The position numbers and the translations under genes are program-made. This document shows positions 1-9,114 of a DNA stretch of 64,000 nt, one piece after another. Under the pieces are notes generated by a model. It did not search any database and was not told the origin of the DNA. It was given only the letters and a program-made list of their open reading frames with translations. Source of the DNA: Isoetes taiwanensis (taxonomy: Eukaryota; Streptophyta; Lycopodiopsida; Isoetales; Isoetaceae). The stretch spans positions 2,596,456 to 2,660,455 of the forward strand of contig JAJEKV010000102.1 in assembly GCA_021234155.1 (NCBI GenBank), read 5' to 3'. Position 1 is the stretch's first letter; each line of letters opens with the position of its first letter.

Positions 1-90
1 AAAGTATTATCACTAAAAGTTAAAAAATAGAAAGTACTGAGACTAAAAGTTGCAGAATAGAAAGTACTGCCACAAAAGTACAAAATGCTA
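1..90. repeat. 30-bp tandem repeat, three copies, running off the left edge
   Basis: Three consecutive 30-bp units begin at 1, 31 and 61, each starting AAAGTA and holding a CTAAAAGT-like core. The array may continue to the left of the window. The rest of 91-280 shows only AT-rich sequence with a short G run (209-221) and no recognisable gene. Confidence 0.7.
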
Positions 91-282
91 AGCATTTGCC
101 AAGCCAACTATTGCCTGAAATGTCACTTGCACTCCTGAATTTAAAATACCCACTATATAATGGTACGTACAAAATCTAATATCACCATTCGATTTTGGCA
201 AAAAAAAGAGGGGTGGGGGGGTATCCAAGTAGCAACTTCCTAGAATACATGCCCCAAATTATTGAAAATTGGGCCCCGACTT

Positions 283-640
283 TTTTTTTTTTGAAAGTAA
301 GAGATGGTTTTATCATTAATTATAAATCCTCAAGTACATAGCAAAAACATGCTTTTGATATGAAAGCATGCCATAAAAGACAGAAATTTAGAACCAGTAC
401 AGAACCTCATAGTGCAAGAGAACTATGATCCCTTAATAATATCCAAAAATCTATGAAGTGTGTACGAGAGATAAGAATAGAATCCTGAATGTCATAATCA
501 CCCCCGAATGTCCAAATGCTCTAAGATCATGAAGTAAATAACCAACCATCACCTCAACTCTTGATTCCCACCTTACAAATTGATAAACCAAAATAGTGAA
601 GCTAGACAAAAAAATTAGACAAGAGCACAGGTATGTTTAG
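283..640 (-). mobile_element. possible 3' end of a truncated LINE
   Basis: A run of 12 T at about 283-294 is followed on the plus strand by AT-rich sequence. Read on the minus strand this gives a GATAAAAC-type 3' end followed by poly-A, the same arrangement as the tail of LINE-B at 11,245. No TSD and no reverse-transcriptase coding sequence was found, so this is a weak call. Simple low-complexity sequence is the alternative. Confidence 0.25.
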
Positions 641-690
641 GGAATAGCAAAAAGGATGGAATGTTTAGGAATCAGCAAAGAAGATGGAGT
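631..690. repeat. short tandem duplication (about 27 bp, two copies)
   Basis: The phrase GTTTAGGGAATAGCAAAAAG-ATGGA at about 632 recurs as GTTTAGGAATCAGCAAAGAAG-ATGGA at about 663, in direct tandem orientation. The plus-strand ORF overlapping this (656-856) has no recognisable domain and looks fortuitous. Confidence 0.55.
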
Positions 691-884
691 TATAGGCATT
701 GAAAGCATCAAGAGGTTCCAAAGACTCAAGAAGCCCGTTTGTTGTTGTGGAACAAGTGGAATTTGTCCTTGTCCTCCAAAAGGATCAGAAAAGATCCATA
801 CATATCGCCAAAAGCGCCTTAATAAGTCGCATTTAATTAAAGTGGGTCAAATCTAAATTTGGAACTCCAAATGAAAAATGGGAC

Positions 885-1225
885 TCATACAAAAAAAAAA
901 AAAAGAGGGGAGGGAGAGGGGGCACACCTTGATAAGGAGAAGGGTAGGAGGAGAAAGAGGGAGGAGCCACACGAGGATAAGTTGGAAGAAGGGGCAAGGG
1001 CAGGGAGAGGAGAGGAGAGCAAAAGGGCAAAGGAGGAGGGAGGGGCAAAGAGGGCAAAAAAGAGGAGGGGAGGGGCAAAGGGGGAGGAGCAAAGGAGGGA
1101 CCAGGAGGGGCAAAAGGGAGGAGGGAGGGGGGGAGGGAGGGAGGGAGAGCAGAGGGGCAAAAAGGGGCAAAGGGGAGGAGAAAGAGGAACGGAGGGGGCA
1201 GGGGCAAGCCCTCCCCTCCCAAAAA
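885..1225. repeat. polypurine/polypyrimidine block with G-runs
   Basis: About 340 bp are almost entirely A and G on the plus strand. It opens with about 14 A, is dominated by GGGGCAAAG and GGAGGGA motifs, and closes with CCCTCCCCTCCC and about 15 A. The stretch at about 1118-1148 has five or more runs of three or more G, compatible with a G-quadruplex, and the whole block could form triplex (H-DNA). Overlapping ORFs on both strands encode only Glu/Lys/Gly/Arg or Pro/Leu/Ser runs and are compositional artefacts. Confidence 0.85.
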
Positions 1226-1496
1226 AAAAAAAAAAAATAAAATAAAAAGTATTAATTATTAATATATAATCAATAATTAATTAAGATAATTAGATTAATT
1301 AAGCTAATTAATTAATCAAATATAAATTAAATTAAATCAATACTCCATTTAAAACCTTTCTCGACCCACTAGTCGAAAAGCAATTTAATTCCAAAGACAA
1401 ATGCACCAAAATGAGGAATTTCAAACACTACTACCTAAACACCTATAAACTAAAGGTGATTTTAGCGAAACTTAAAATTAATGCCTCCTTCCCACC
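1226..1496. other. AT-rich spacer without genes
   Basis: 1226-1345 is a TTAATTAA-rich stretch. The remainder holds no convincing ORF. A CTCGACCCACTAGTCGA inverted repeat at about 1362 resembles the CTCGAC...GTCGAG hairpins of the 3.5-4.0 kb array. Confidence 0.5.
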
Positions 1497-1690
1497 AACA
1501 CAAGAAAGGGAGAGGCAGATAAAAACAGGCAATTGAGATCCACACCTGACTAATACTTACAACAAAGGGAGAGGCGATAAAAGGGGCACAAACAGGGGCA
1601 CTTGAGATCCACACGGACTAATACTTACAACAAAGGGAGAGGCGCCATAAAAAGGGCACTTGAGATCCACACCTGACTAATATTCATCCA
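1497..1690. repeat. tandem repeat of about 62-70 bp, three copies
   Basis: Three imperfect units each contain AAAGGGAGAGGC, ATAAAA, then TTGAGATCCACAC and CTGACTAATA-type text. They begin at about 1502, 1564 and 1630 and differ by small indels. No coding potential is evident. Confidence 0.75.
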
Positions 1691-1699
1691 AGAAACAAA

Positions 1700-2560
1700 A
1701 AGCTACGCCCGGACTCCATCGAGCTCGATTTGACCTAAATAAGTCAAATTTTTTCCCAAGTTGCAAATCGGTTTAGACCTTTGATCTATGATTTTCTCCG
1801 ATCCGCAACCAAATGGAGGAGCAAAATTAAAGAGCAAAGCGAGGAGCGGCCCACATATCTTGAAGAAGGATCATTGGTGCTTTATGTTGAAGGTCCGGGA
1901 CAAAATGCCGATTGAAGCCGGCGCATTGCCGGGATTTAAAACTCAGACGATATGGTGTATTGAAAAAGGATTTAAACTCACGGATCAAAACTTGATTGAG
2001 ACAAAGGAGCCCATGTGGCTATGGAGTGATGTGGGCCTTCAGAAACGGAGCTTGCTTAGCCGGAGTCGATAATGCAAGTGCATTTCGACAAGATAGCGGA
2101 AAAAAAGCGAATGGTGGACGGGCAGAAGGAGCTATGGAAGCTGTGGGGATGGCGCACAATCTCAAGTGCATGAAATCCGATTCAAATCCGATTCAAGATC
2201 CCCGCCCCGATCATTTGGATTCATATGTTTTTGCTTTAGTCCCCGTTTTGCGGCACTTCGCAAAGAAGATCCGGTTCTCTGGCTACATTTTCAAAGCATA
2301 GTGTGAAGTTTAAAAGAGTTCAAGTTTAAAAGTCGGCTTACCGTGAAGGAATGAGAGGGCCTTAACTTAAAAGCTTCGCGATGATCGGACCTCTGCCGAC
2401 AAGTCCGCCATATCCGTGATAACTTTCTCCTCTTTATGCTCCTGATCCGGCGATCGTCCGGCGTTTCCAAGCTTTGTAAGAAATGGTTCTTTCCAAGCTT
2501 TGTGGTTGTACTAACCGGATACTATGCCGGATGAAGAAATGGAAATCCGCACACGCCAGA
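1700..2560. other. intergenic stretch with unassigned ORFs
   Basis: Two overlapping plus-strand ORFs (1788-2072, 94 aa, and 1996-2301) have no recognisable motif, and neither shows a signal peptide, repeats or a strong start context. Nothing here could be assigned. A captured gene fragment is possible but unsupported. Confidence 0.35.
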
Positions 2561-2564
2561 TGGG

Positions 2565-2735
2565 AAGCTTGGAAGCCGATGAAAGGAAAAGGAAGCCGAT
2601 GAAAGCTTGGAAGGAAGCGAACCGATAGGAAGCCGAAAGCTCCATAGGAAGCCGAAAGCTCCATGCCATAGCCACGTTCTTGGGAGTTAAGCCATAGCCA
2701 CGATCTTGGGAGTTCGCCATAGCCACAATTTCATA
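2565..2735. repeat. cluster of three short tandem repeats
   Basis: GAAGCCGATGAAAG-type units occur twice (about 2570-2610), AGGAAGCCGAAAGCTCCAT occurs twice (about 2628-2665), and CCATAGCCACG-TCTTGGGAGTT occurs two and a half times (about 2664-2730). The minus-strand ORFs across this block simply translate the repeats. 2736-3030 holds nothing recognisable. Confidence 0.75.
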
Positions 2736-3031
2736 AGTGTACCAAATCTCTTCAATTCAAAGGTATGTACCAAATCTCCCCTCTTTTTCAATTTCAAATT
2801 TCAAACTTAAACATGGGGGAGGAAAAAAAGTGGAATAATAGGGTGTACATAAGAAAAAAAACACGGACATAAGCGTGGCCAATGGGCTATTTTTCTAAGG
2901 CCAATGGGTATGAAGGATTAAAATATTATTAAATAAATTGGCGTCTATTTATACGCCCCAATTTCACACATTGTGCACATTATGTTGCCATTATAGGGGC
3001 ACATTTTCAAGGCACATTTTCAATGTTTAAG

Positions 3032-3308
3032 TCAAAACATTGATATCTTTGGGGAGGGGGGTTGACTATTTTTTTTTATCTACGTTATACATAGGAAATT
3101 CATAGCTATGGTGTGCATTTAGGAAATACATAAGATATTGTATTTATTAGGAAATATATAGGATAAGATATTGTGTTTATTAGAAAACATTGATATACTA
3201 AAAAAAAAGGGGGGGGGGGGGGGATGGGGGATTCTATTTTTGGGTCTACGTATACATAGAAAAAAAATGCATAGGTATAGTGTGCACTTGGAAAATACAT
3301 AGGATATG
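3032..3308. repeat. tandem duplication of about 155 bp with an A9-G14 homopolymer junction
   Basis: AACATTGATAT begins both halves (about 3035 and 3187). In each half a G-rich run, a T-rich stretch, CTACGT-ATACATAG, ATAG-TATGGTGTGCA and AAATACATA-GATAT follow in the same order. The second copy contains about nine A followed by about fourteen G at 3200-3223, a probable slippage site. Confidence 0.65.
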
Positions 3309-3470
3309 GTGCAACTAATAATGATTTGCACTTTATGATATTGGAGGTAGAAACTATGTTTGTAGGCAAGTAGGTTCGCCACATTTGTTGTATGTTTGAT
3401 CACATGTGAATAAACGTATAGTAATATGATGTTTGAAGGGCTTAGAACTGCATTTTGCACTTTGAGCTGC

Positions 3471-3985
3471 CTTTCTCGACTCACGAGTCGAGAAAGGGGC
3501 CCTGAGAGGCTCTTTCTCGACTTCGCCTGGTCGAAAGGGCCCTGAACAAAAATAATCTACGGCCCTGAAATTGCCTTTTTTTTTAGTCTGGTACGCCTTT
3601 CCCTTCCTGAAAAAAGACCCTCAAACCTCGCTTTGAAGTACGCCTTTCTCGACTTCATGAGTCGAGAAAGGCCTCAAACCCCTAAAACCTCGTTTTTAAG
3701 CTTTGAATTGCCTTTCGACTCGCGGAAATGAAAGGCCTTCTACCCCCCTAAAACCTGCGTTTTTAAACTTTTTGGCCGCCTTTCTCATTCAGTCGAGAAA
3801 GGCCTTCTCGACCCTAAAACCTGCGTTTTTTTTTTTTGGTCCTTTCTGTTCGCGAGAGAGAAAGAACTCCTCGATTCCCTAAAGCGTCGTTTTTTAAGCT
3901 TTTGAGCCTTTCTCGTCTGCGAGAAAGGCCTTGGTGTTTTTCCCTCGAAGCTACCTTTCTGGGCTTCATGAGAAAAAACTCGAGC
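3471..3985. repeat. array of about eight CTTTCTCGAC...GTCGAGAAAG hairpins
   Basis: Short inverted repeats recur at about 3471-3496, 3511-3537, 3643-3672, 3711-3735, 3779-3803, 3841-3863, 3907-3929 and 3955-3975. The best is GCCTTTCTCGACTTCATGAG followed by TCGAGAAAGGC. Spacers of 35-110 bp share CCCTAAAACCTGCGTTTTT-like text, so this is a degenerate tandem array of hairpin-bearing units. The minus-strand ORF at 3785-3997 is a translation of the repeats. Confidence 0.75.
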
Positions 3986-4101
3986 TGTATTTTCCAAAAA
4001 TGGCCCTAAGAATTGTGTTTTATTAAATTTTTTTTTGCCTGTAGCATCACTTGACTAACTTGATTTTGTCTTTTGCAGTCCTTATCTCAACCAGATAGTA
4101 C

Positions 4102-4344
4102 ATGCTTGGGAGCAATGAAAAGACTAGTTCATTGAAGAAAGGTGCCGAGAAGAGGGTGGTGACATCAGTTGGACATACAAGCACGTGGCCCATGAAGGAA
4201 CTCCTCATACAAATTTCTATCGTCTGTAAGTTGCTCCGTGACTTGGAGAGAGCTCCACGCGCCCTTTGCACTAGATGGTTCATGTGTGAAGAGCGTGTAA
4301 TCATTGTGCCCATTCGACCACTATGGTCTCTTCACCCACTATAA
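4102..4344 (+). CDS. unassigned small ORF (80 aa)
   Basis: An ATG-started ORF lies just after a TTTTGCAG-like 3' splice site at about 4072-4079, so it could be an internal or last exon of a larger transcript. The product is basic and has no motif I recognise. Without homology the call stays weak; chance is the main alternative. Confidence 0.2.
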   Translation: MLGSNEKTSSLKKGAEKRVVTSVGHTSTWPMKELLIQISIVCKLLRDLERAPRALCTRWFMCEERVIIVPIRPLWSLHPL

Positions 4345-4349
4345 TATAT

Positions 4350-5130
4350 ATTGTAATGAGCCCATTTATAAATATAAGGTATCTCAAAACTAGTATTTTT
4401 TGGTGATTAAGTAAACAATTTGCTTAATTTTTGTTGGAATTTGTGATCAAGAGTCTACCCACCCAAGAAAATAGAGCCAACATATCCAACTAAGAATCTT
4501 TTTCAACTAGAACTTTGGTTTCAATCTGTAATGAAATTCCTATGTTTGAGTTGCATTGTTCTTGTTCTCGACTCGCTATCCAATAAAACTGGAAGAAAGC
4601 TTGGATGCACACTAATAGACAAAAATTCCAATTATGGCCAGTTTTGGGGTCGGGGTGCTTCTTTTTATGTAAATTGACAGGGTTCCGAAAAAAAATGGGA
4701 ATGGAATGAGTCCCACTTTAATTAAATACGACTTTTATGGTTATAGTACATGGACCTGTATCTTGGTAACTGCCTCTCAGTGAGACTAAAGCTATTGTTC
4801 ACCAAGAATGTCCATAAGCAATGAATTTGTACTATCTCCCTGCAGAAGATAGCAGCCCACAAATCTTCACTGTCTTTTTGATATTGTCTGTGTCCTGCTC
4901 TCATTAGAAAAGACTCCATTGAAGTAGCCAAGTTGTTCTGAAAAACAAGATCCTTTGATGACTGGCAGAAAGGAGTGTGGCCCTCAAATTTGTTCCTTCC
5001 AGATTCTCGACAATAGAAAAAGTACGAAATTGCTTATAAATTCGTGCATTCACAACGACAACGAAATGTAAACTTTGAAATTGTCGTGCTTTACGAATAA
5101 GTAACAGCAAGCAAGTTGCTACGAAACAGA
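4350..5130. other. spacer with coding-like minus-strand frames
   Basis: On the minus strand two frames (4722-4931 and 4904-5146) are open across about 420 bp and read as plausible soluble protein, but neither starts at a good ATG and neither matches a family I know. A degraded exon or transposon ORF is possible. 4350-4700 shows nothing. Confidence 0.25.
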
Positions 5131-5139
5131 GATTTTCGT

Positions 5140-5170
5140 GGTTCAAATCGCGTGTGGCGCGATTTGAACC
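5140..5170. repeat. perfect 13-bp inverted repeat, 5-base loop
   Basis: GGTTCAAATCGCG (5140-5152), loop TGTGG, then CGCGATTTGAACC (5158-5170). The arm resembles a tRNA B-box (GGTTCAAATC), but no A-box or cloverleaf was found around it. It lies 42 bp beyond the stop of the 5212-5442 ORF and could be a transcript-end hairpin. Confidence 0.8.
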
Positions 5171-5211
5171 GTCATAATTAACGCATTATAATAGAACATA
5201 AACTTAACAAA

Positions 5212-5442
5212 CTAATCAGATTCATCGTCGACAGGCGCTGCAGGCGGTCCTGAGATCCTGTCGATCATGAATAAACCATGCTCTGAATTCCATATAAGAT
5301 GGATTACAATATCAAAGGGATCAGGATAGAAGCGGACGGGACTCATAGCAATGACATCAAGCCAGTCCTGAAGTTCTATTTCTAGCTCGCGGCACCTGCA
5401 GAGGTCCGCATGGTTCATCTTGCAGGTAATAGAATGTGCCAT
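5212..5442 (-). CDS. small hypothetical protein (76 aa) with its own TATA box
   Basis: The ORF starts at ATG 5442 and ends in an acidic tail (PVDDESD). It is Cys/His-containing near the N-terminus (TCKMNHADLCRC) with a tryptophan-rich middle (LQDWLDVIAM, HLIWNSEHG). The cysteines are C-x8-C-x1-C and do not form a zinc finger I recognise. A TATAAATAG box sits about 56 nt upstream of the ATG, giving a short 5' leader, which supports a real transcription unit. No family is recognised, and there is no signal peptide or membrane segment. Confidence 0.4.
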   Translation of the reverse strand: MAHSITCKMNHADLCRCRELEIELQDWLDVIAMSPVRFYPDPFDIVIHLIWNSEHGLFMIDRISGPPAAPVDDESD

Positions 5443-5497
5443 AATACCAGGCAGAAGGCGGAGACCGAAGCCGATGGTTTGCCAATTTCAGGCATAC

Positions 5498-5506
5498 CTA
5501 TTTATA
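5498..5506 (-). promoter_or_regulatory. TATA box (TATAAATAG)
   Basis: A good plant core-promoter TATA element on the minus strand. Transcription starting 25-35 bp downstream would begin near 5470, just ahead of the ATG at 5442. Confidence 0.5.
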
Positions 5507-5703
5507 CGCACCTAAATTATTGACGGTATATACATACAAATTATTGCAAGTATAGCAAACCATACACATAATATAAAAAAGCAATACGTACACAGAACCA
5601 ATAATGCTGATATAATAACACAGTATATATTCAAAACCTTTCGTGTAAAGTATATTTCATATTCAAAATTTTTTGGAAAGTGTATTTCCTGTATACATAT
5701 ATA

Positions 5704-5847
5704 TCAAAAAAGTTCCCTTTCTAGAACGATTTTCTCAAGGTCCCTGTCAATTTCCCCTGTCCGATCAAGATGCGGGTATAGTGTTTGTATCTCTTCAACT
5801 GTTTTTCCTGAGGCTATTTCATGCAAGACACTAACAAGTAGGATCAT
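5704..5847 (-). CDS. 47-aa ORF with a DUF433-like segment
   Basis: Translation from ATG 5847 to TGA 5704 gives a 47-residue product whose core ASGKTVEEIQTLYPHL closely follows the DUF433 signature (A-x-G-x-S/T-x-E-E-I-L-x-x-Y-P-H-L). DUF433 is a small mostly prokaryotic family, often antitoxin-like. The usual N-terminal GTRI/V part is missing because the frame closes upstream, so this is at best a fragment. No partner PIN/DUF5615 gene is seen; the next ORF (5212-5442) does not resemble one. The ORF abuts the 3' end of LINE-A. Chance resemblance cannot be excluded. Confidence 0.35.
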   Translation of the reverse strand: MILLVSVLHEIASGKTVEEIQTLYPHLDRTGEIDRDLEKIVLERELF

Positions 5848-5949
5848 CAGAAAAAAGAATGTTAGAGTTTACTACATTCAAATTTCAAACAAATAATTCA
5901 AAATGACCCTTATACTCTCCATAAGCATCACATTTCCTATTATAGTTAG

Positions 5950-6600
5950 TACCATATCTTTTCTTGGGAGCAGTAGCAAGAGTTTCAAAGTCAAATTGAA
6001 AATGAACTTTAATCCAAAAGATAAAAAGCCTCTTATTCCCATACAGAACATGATTCCTAGATTTCCATATATTGCAAAAAGCAATATATGCAATGGTGTT
6101 AGCAAATTTGTCATCAAATTGAAGAAAGGATAGAAGACCTTGATTGTTGGTAATTCCAAATTTGCTAGAAAACTAGGACCAGAAGCCATTTAGCTTATTA
6201 CAAAAAAAGATATGACTCATACTCTCATCACTGCCACATAACGTAGGACAGTTTTCCATAATATTAGGATTTCTTCTTGATAAGGAATGAAGATTATTCA
6301 AACTGCCAAATGAAATATGAGATCTTTGGAGGACAATAAGAATTCCAGACATTATGGAATAGGGCCCTGAGCTGATCAAAATTGATTGACCATTTTAATA
6401 AGACTTTACTCTCAGTAGCATTAGCAGAAAGAGCATTGTACACATGTTTGACCTTATACTTCACTTTACCATTAATAGTCCAGTCTCTTTTCCCTGAGTT
6501 TGGAGATAGATTAGAAAGGAAATTTCTAATACGAGTGAAGATTTTCTTATCAGAGGAAGTACCCTTGATGATATCTTTCAACTTAGTCCAAGAAATAATC
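5950..6600 (-). pseudogene. LINE-A ORF2 C-terminus: zf-RVT domain and tail
   Basis: 6294-6581 encodes the start of a zf-RVT domain (DWTINGKVKYKVKHVYNAL, then KISYFIWQF). 6173-6379, in another frame, carries CPTLCGSDESMSHIFFC, the C-x2-C...H-x4-C knuckle of plant LINEs. Farther on, NIWKSRNHVLYGNKRLF is the W-x2-RN motif that follows zf-RVT. At least two frameshifts separate these pieces. Confidence 0.75.
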
Positions 6601-6784
6601 CTACCCCTGAGAAAAGATCTCTGATATATATCAGACTTACATCAGACCATTTTTACTTAATCCTCTGGATGTCGAATTGCTAACACTAAAGAAATATGAT
6701 CAGCTAGAATTGATTCCAGAAAATAGATAAATCACTATGAAGTTTGTCTCTTCAGATAAAATCAAAGCTAGGAGAAATAGAATT

Positions 6785-8160
6785 CTAAGCCTTAATTAAA
6801 TTGCACATTAAAGGGGAAATATTGGTGGCTGGTTTCATATGCATGAAAGCAGAGTGAGGGAATAGATGTTGAATAGATGGATGACCATAAGGATGACTAC
6901 TATTGATCCAAAATCTGATAAACTTGGAGGCAGGAGACTGATTCCCATGAATGGCCTTCCAAACAAACTTGCCTGCTAATGATTGAATGTAGGAATAAGT
7001 TCTTGCAACCAAGGCCACCTAAGTTCTTAGATTTACAAATGGAGCCCCAATTAACAAGATGACTACCTTTCCAGATAAAATTCATAATGAATTTCTCCAA
7101 TTCTAAATAAATGAGCTTGGGAACAACTAAAGCAGTGGAGAAATAAACATGGGAACTTGCTAGAACAGAATTTGCAATAATAGTTCTACTAGCAAGTGAA
7201 AGAGAAGTCCTGTACTTATTCAGCTTCTTCTTTATTTTTGAAAGAATAGGATTCCAAAGACCTTTAATACTATGACTCTGAGAAAGAGGCATGCCCAATA
7301 CTTTAATAGCTTGCTCAGGGGAGAGCACTTTAATGCCAGCCAGATGATGATGAGAAATATCTTCGATCATCAAGCTTTTATCAATATTAAGCTGAATACC
7401 AGAGGCAGCTGAGAATTGTTTTAAAATTTTCAGGAGGAACTCAATGTTTGCCATATCAGCATCAAGGAAAGAGAAGGAGTCATCAGCACATGGAAGAATA
7501 CTAAGGGATTCATCAGATTCGGGAAGTTTAAGCCCCTTAATTAGACCAAGACTCTGATAATGAATAATGCCTTTAGTAAGCAACTCAGCTGCCAGAGATA
7601 GGGAGCAAGAGGACAACCCTGCCTTACACCATATGTGAGAGGAAAGAATCCAGAAGGACCACCATTAATAAGAACAGCAGAATTGGACCTAGAATTAAGG
7701 CCAAAGATGAGATTTTTAAGCTTGGAAGGAAAGCCAAGTTTGGACATAGCAAAGTCAAGGAAATCCCATCTGACTGAGTCAAAGGCACGCTTAAAATCCA
7801 GCTTAAAAAGAACACAATTCTGCTTAGAGATCTTATTCCAATGTAAACCTTCCATAGCAGCAACATAATTATCAAGAATATATCTATTTGGAAGGAAAGC
7901 AAACTGATTATGGCTGATATTCTTTTGCAGAAATCTTTTAATCCTGGAGGCAATAATTTTAGCACAAAGTTTGTATGTGGTGTTTGTGAGAGACATAGGT
8001 CTCCAATCTTGAAATTTGGTAGGATGATCAATCTTAGGAATCAAGGAAATAAATCCACTGAAGGATGAAAATGCTCTGCATTCCAGAAAGCATGCACAAT
8101 AGAAATGAGATCCTTTTTAAGAATATCCCAAAATTTGATTTAAAATTCAGCAGGAAGACT
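6785..8160 (-). pseudogene. LINE-A reverse transcriptase, frameshifted
   Basis: 7541-8044 has RT motifs 1-4: DWRPMSLTNTTYK, FLPNRYILDN, KLDFKRAFDSVRWDF (catalytic Asp) and GVRQGCPLAP. A frameshift near 7,600 moves the reading to 6900-7616, with CADDSFSF (normally F/Y-ADD, here Cys in the first position), GIQLNIDKS and LGMPL, then the thumb. 6785-7018 continues in a third frame. The order and spacing are those of plant L1-type RT. Confidence 0.85.
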
Positions 8161-8418
8161 ATCAGGGCTAGGAGATTTTTCCTTGCTGAAACTGTTTAGA
8201 GTACTAAAAATATCATCTTGAGAAGGCATAGCAATCATAGAGGCATCCATATTATCAGGAGCAGTAGGAAGAATATTGTCCACAAGAGTCATGAAGTCAT
8301 TTGCATCCTGAATATCATTAGCAGGAATAGGATTACAGTGAAAGAGATCCTTGAATCTGCCATGAAAGATGTTGGCAATATCACTCTGAGAGGTGTAAGT
8401 GTTACCATTTTCATCCAC
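8140..8418 (-). pseudogene. LINE-A linker between endonuclease and RT
   Basis: A 92-aa segment ends in FSKEKSPSPDSLPAEF, a variant of the K-x-PGPDGLP-x-EF motif that precedes RT in plant LINEs (compare GKTPGPDGLPGEF in LINE-B). A stop follows where the RT should continue. Confidence 0.7.
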
Positions 8419-8513
8419 AAATCTCAGTAATGGAATTTCTTAACATTCTGCTTTTAGCAACTCTGAAAAAAAACTTAGTGCTACCAGAGTCCATGTCATT
8501 AATATATTTTAGT

Positions 8514-9110
8514 TTACATCTGATAGCAGAACTTTTTGCCTCTATTTCTTAATATTTCAGAGATAAGGGAATCCGAGTTAAGCTTTTCAGCCCTAGTCAT
8601 GTTTATTTTGTTTCCCAATTTGAGATCCCACGGAGGAGTGTTATTGAAATCCCCAGCAACAATCCAATTATCAATGCTATGAGAAGCCAACCAGTTGTTT
8701 ATTTCCATCCAGGTAGGCTCCCTGTCTCTAGGATTAGTAGGAGCATAGACATTGATAATACCAAAGGAAGAGTTGGAGATAGAAGGAAGGAAGGAAGGAA
8801 GGAGAGAAAATAATAGATTGCCATGTCCTGGAAGGGCTATTGTAAAATTGATGATGACTGACCTCTCTCTTCCAAATGATAGCTAAACCCCTACTAGCAC
8901 CAGATGAATCAATCCAGATGGAGGAAGAAGCAAGATATATCTAATCACCTAAATTTCCACACTCAAAAGAAGGCACCTTGAGCTCTTGCAAAAGGATAAT
9001 ATCTGCATTATAGAGCCTAATTTGAGCAATGGCACGTCTCCTTTTTAAGGGACCTTTGATGCCTCTGAGGTTCCAAGATAGAATCTTCCCTAGTATTTTG
9101 AGCAGGGGTT
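8514..9110 (-). pseudogene. LINE-A AP-like endonuclease, internally deleted
   Basis: The minus-strand reading opens with ILSWNLRGIKGPLKR (catalytic Asn in the WN motif) and LLQELKVP (catalytic Glu) near 9,100-8,980. Later comes NWIVAGDFNNTP (the GDFN Asp/Asn) at 8,514-8,708. The C-terminal SDH motif is absent and the next recognisable sequence is the linker, so roughly the last third of the domain is lost. Confidence 0.75.
8784..8803. repeat. (GGAA)n microsatellite
   Basis: About five GGAA units inside the decayed endonuclease region of LINE-A. This is a slippage-prone tract with no sign of function. Confidence 0.7.
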
Positions 9111-9114
9111 TTAT

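Noticed and set aside
833-1245. Six overlapping ORFs of 90-130 aa on both strands
   Set aside because: They are translations of the polypurine tract and consist of Glu/Lys/Arg/Gly or Pro/Leu/Ser runs only.
5140-5170. Possible tRNA gene from a GGTTCAAATC B-box-like arm
   Set aside because: No A-box, acceptor stem or anticodon arm at the right spacing; the sequence is a simple palindrome.
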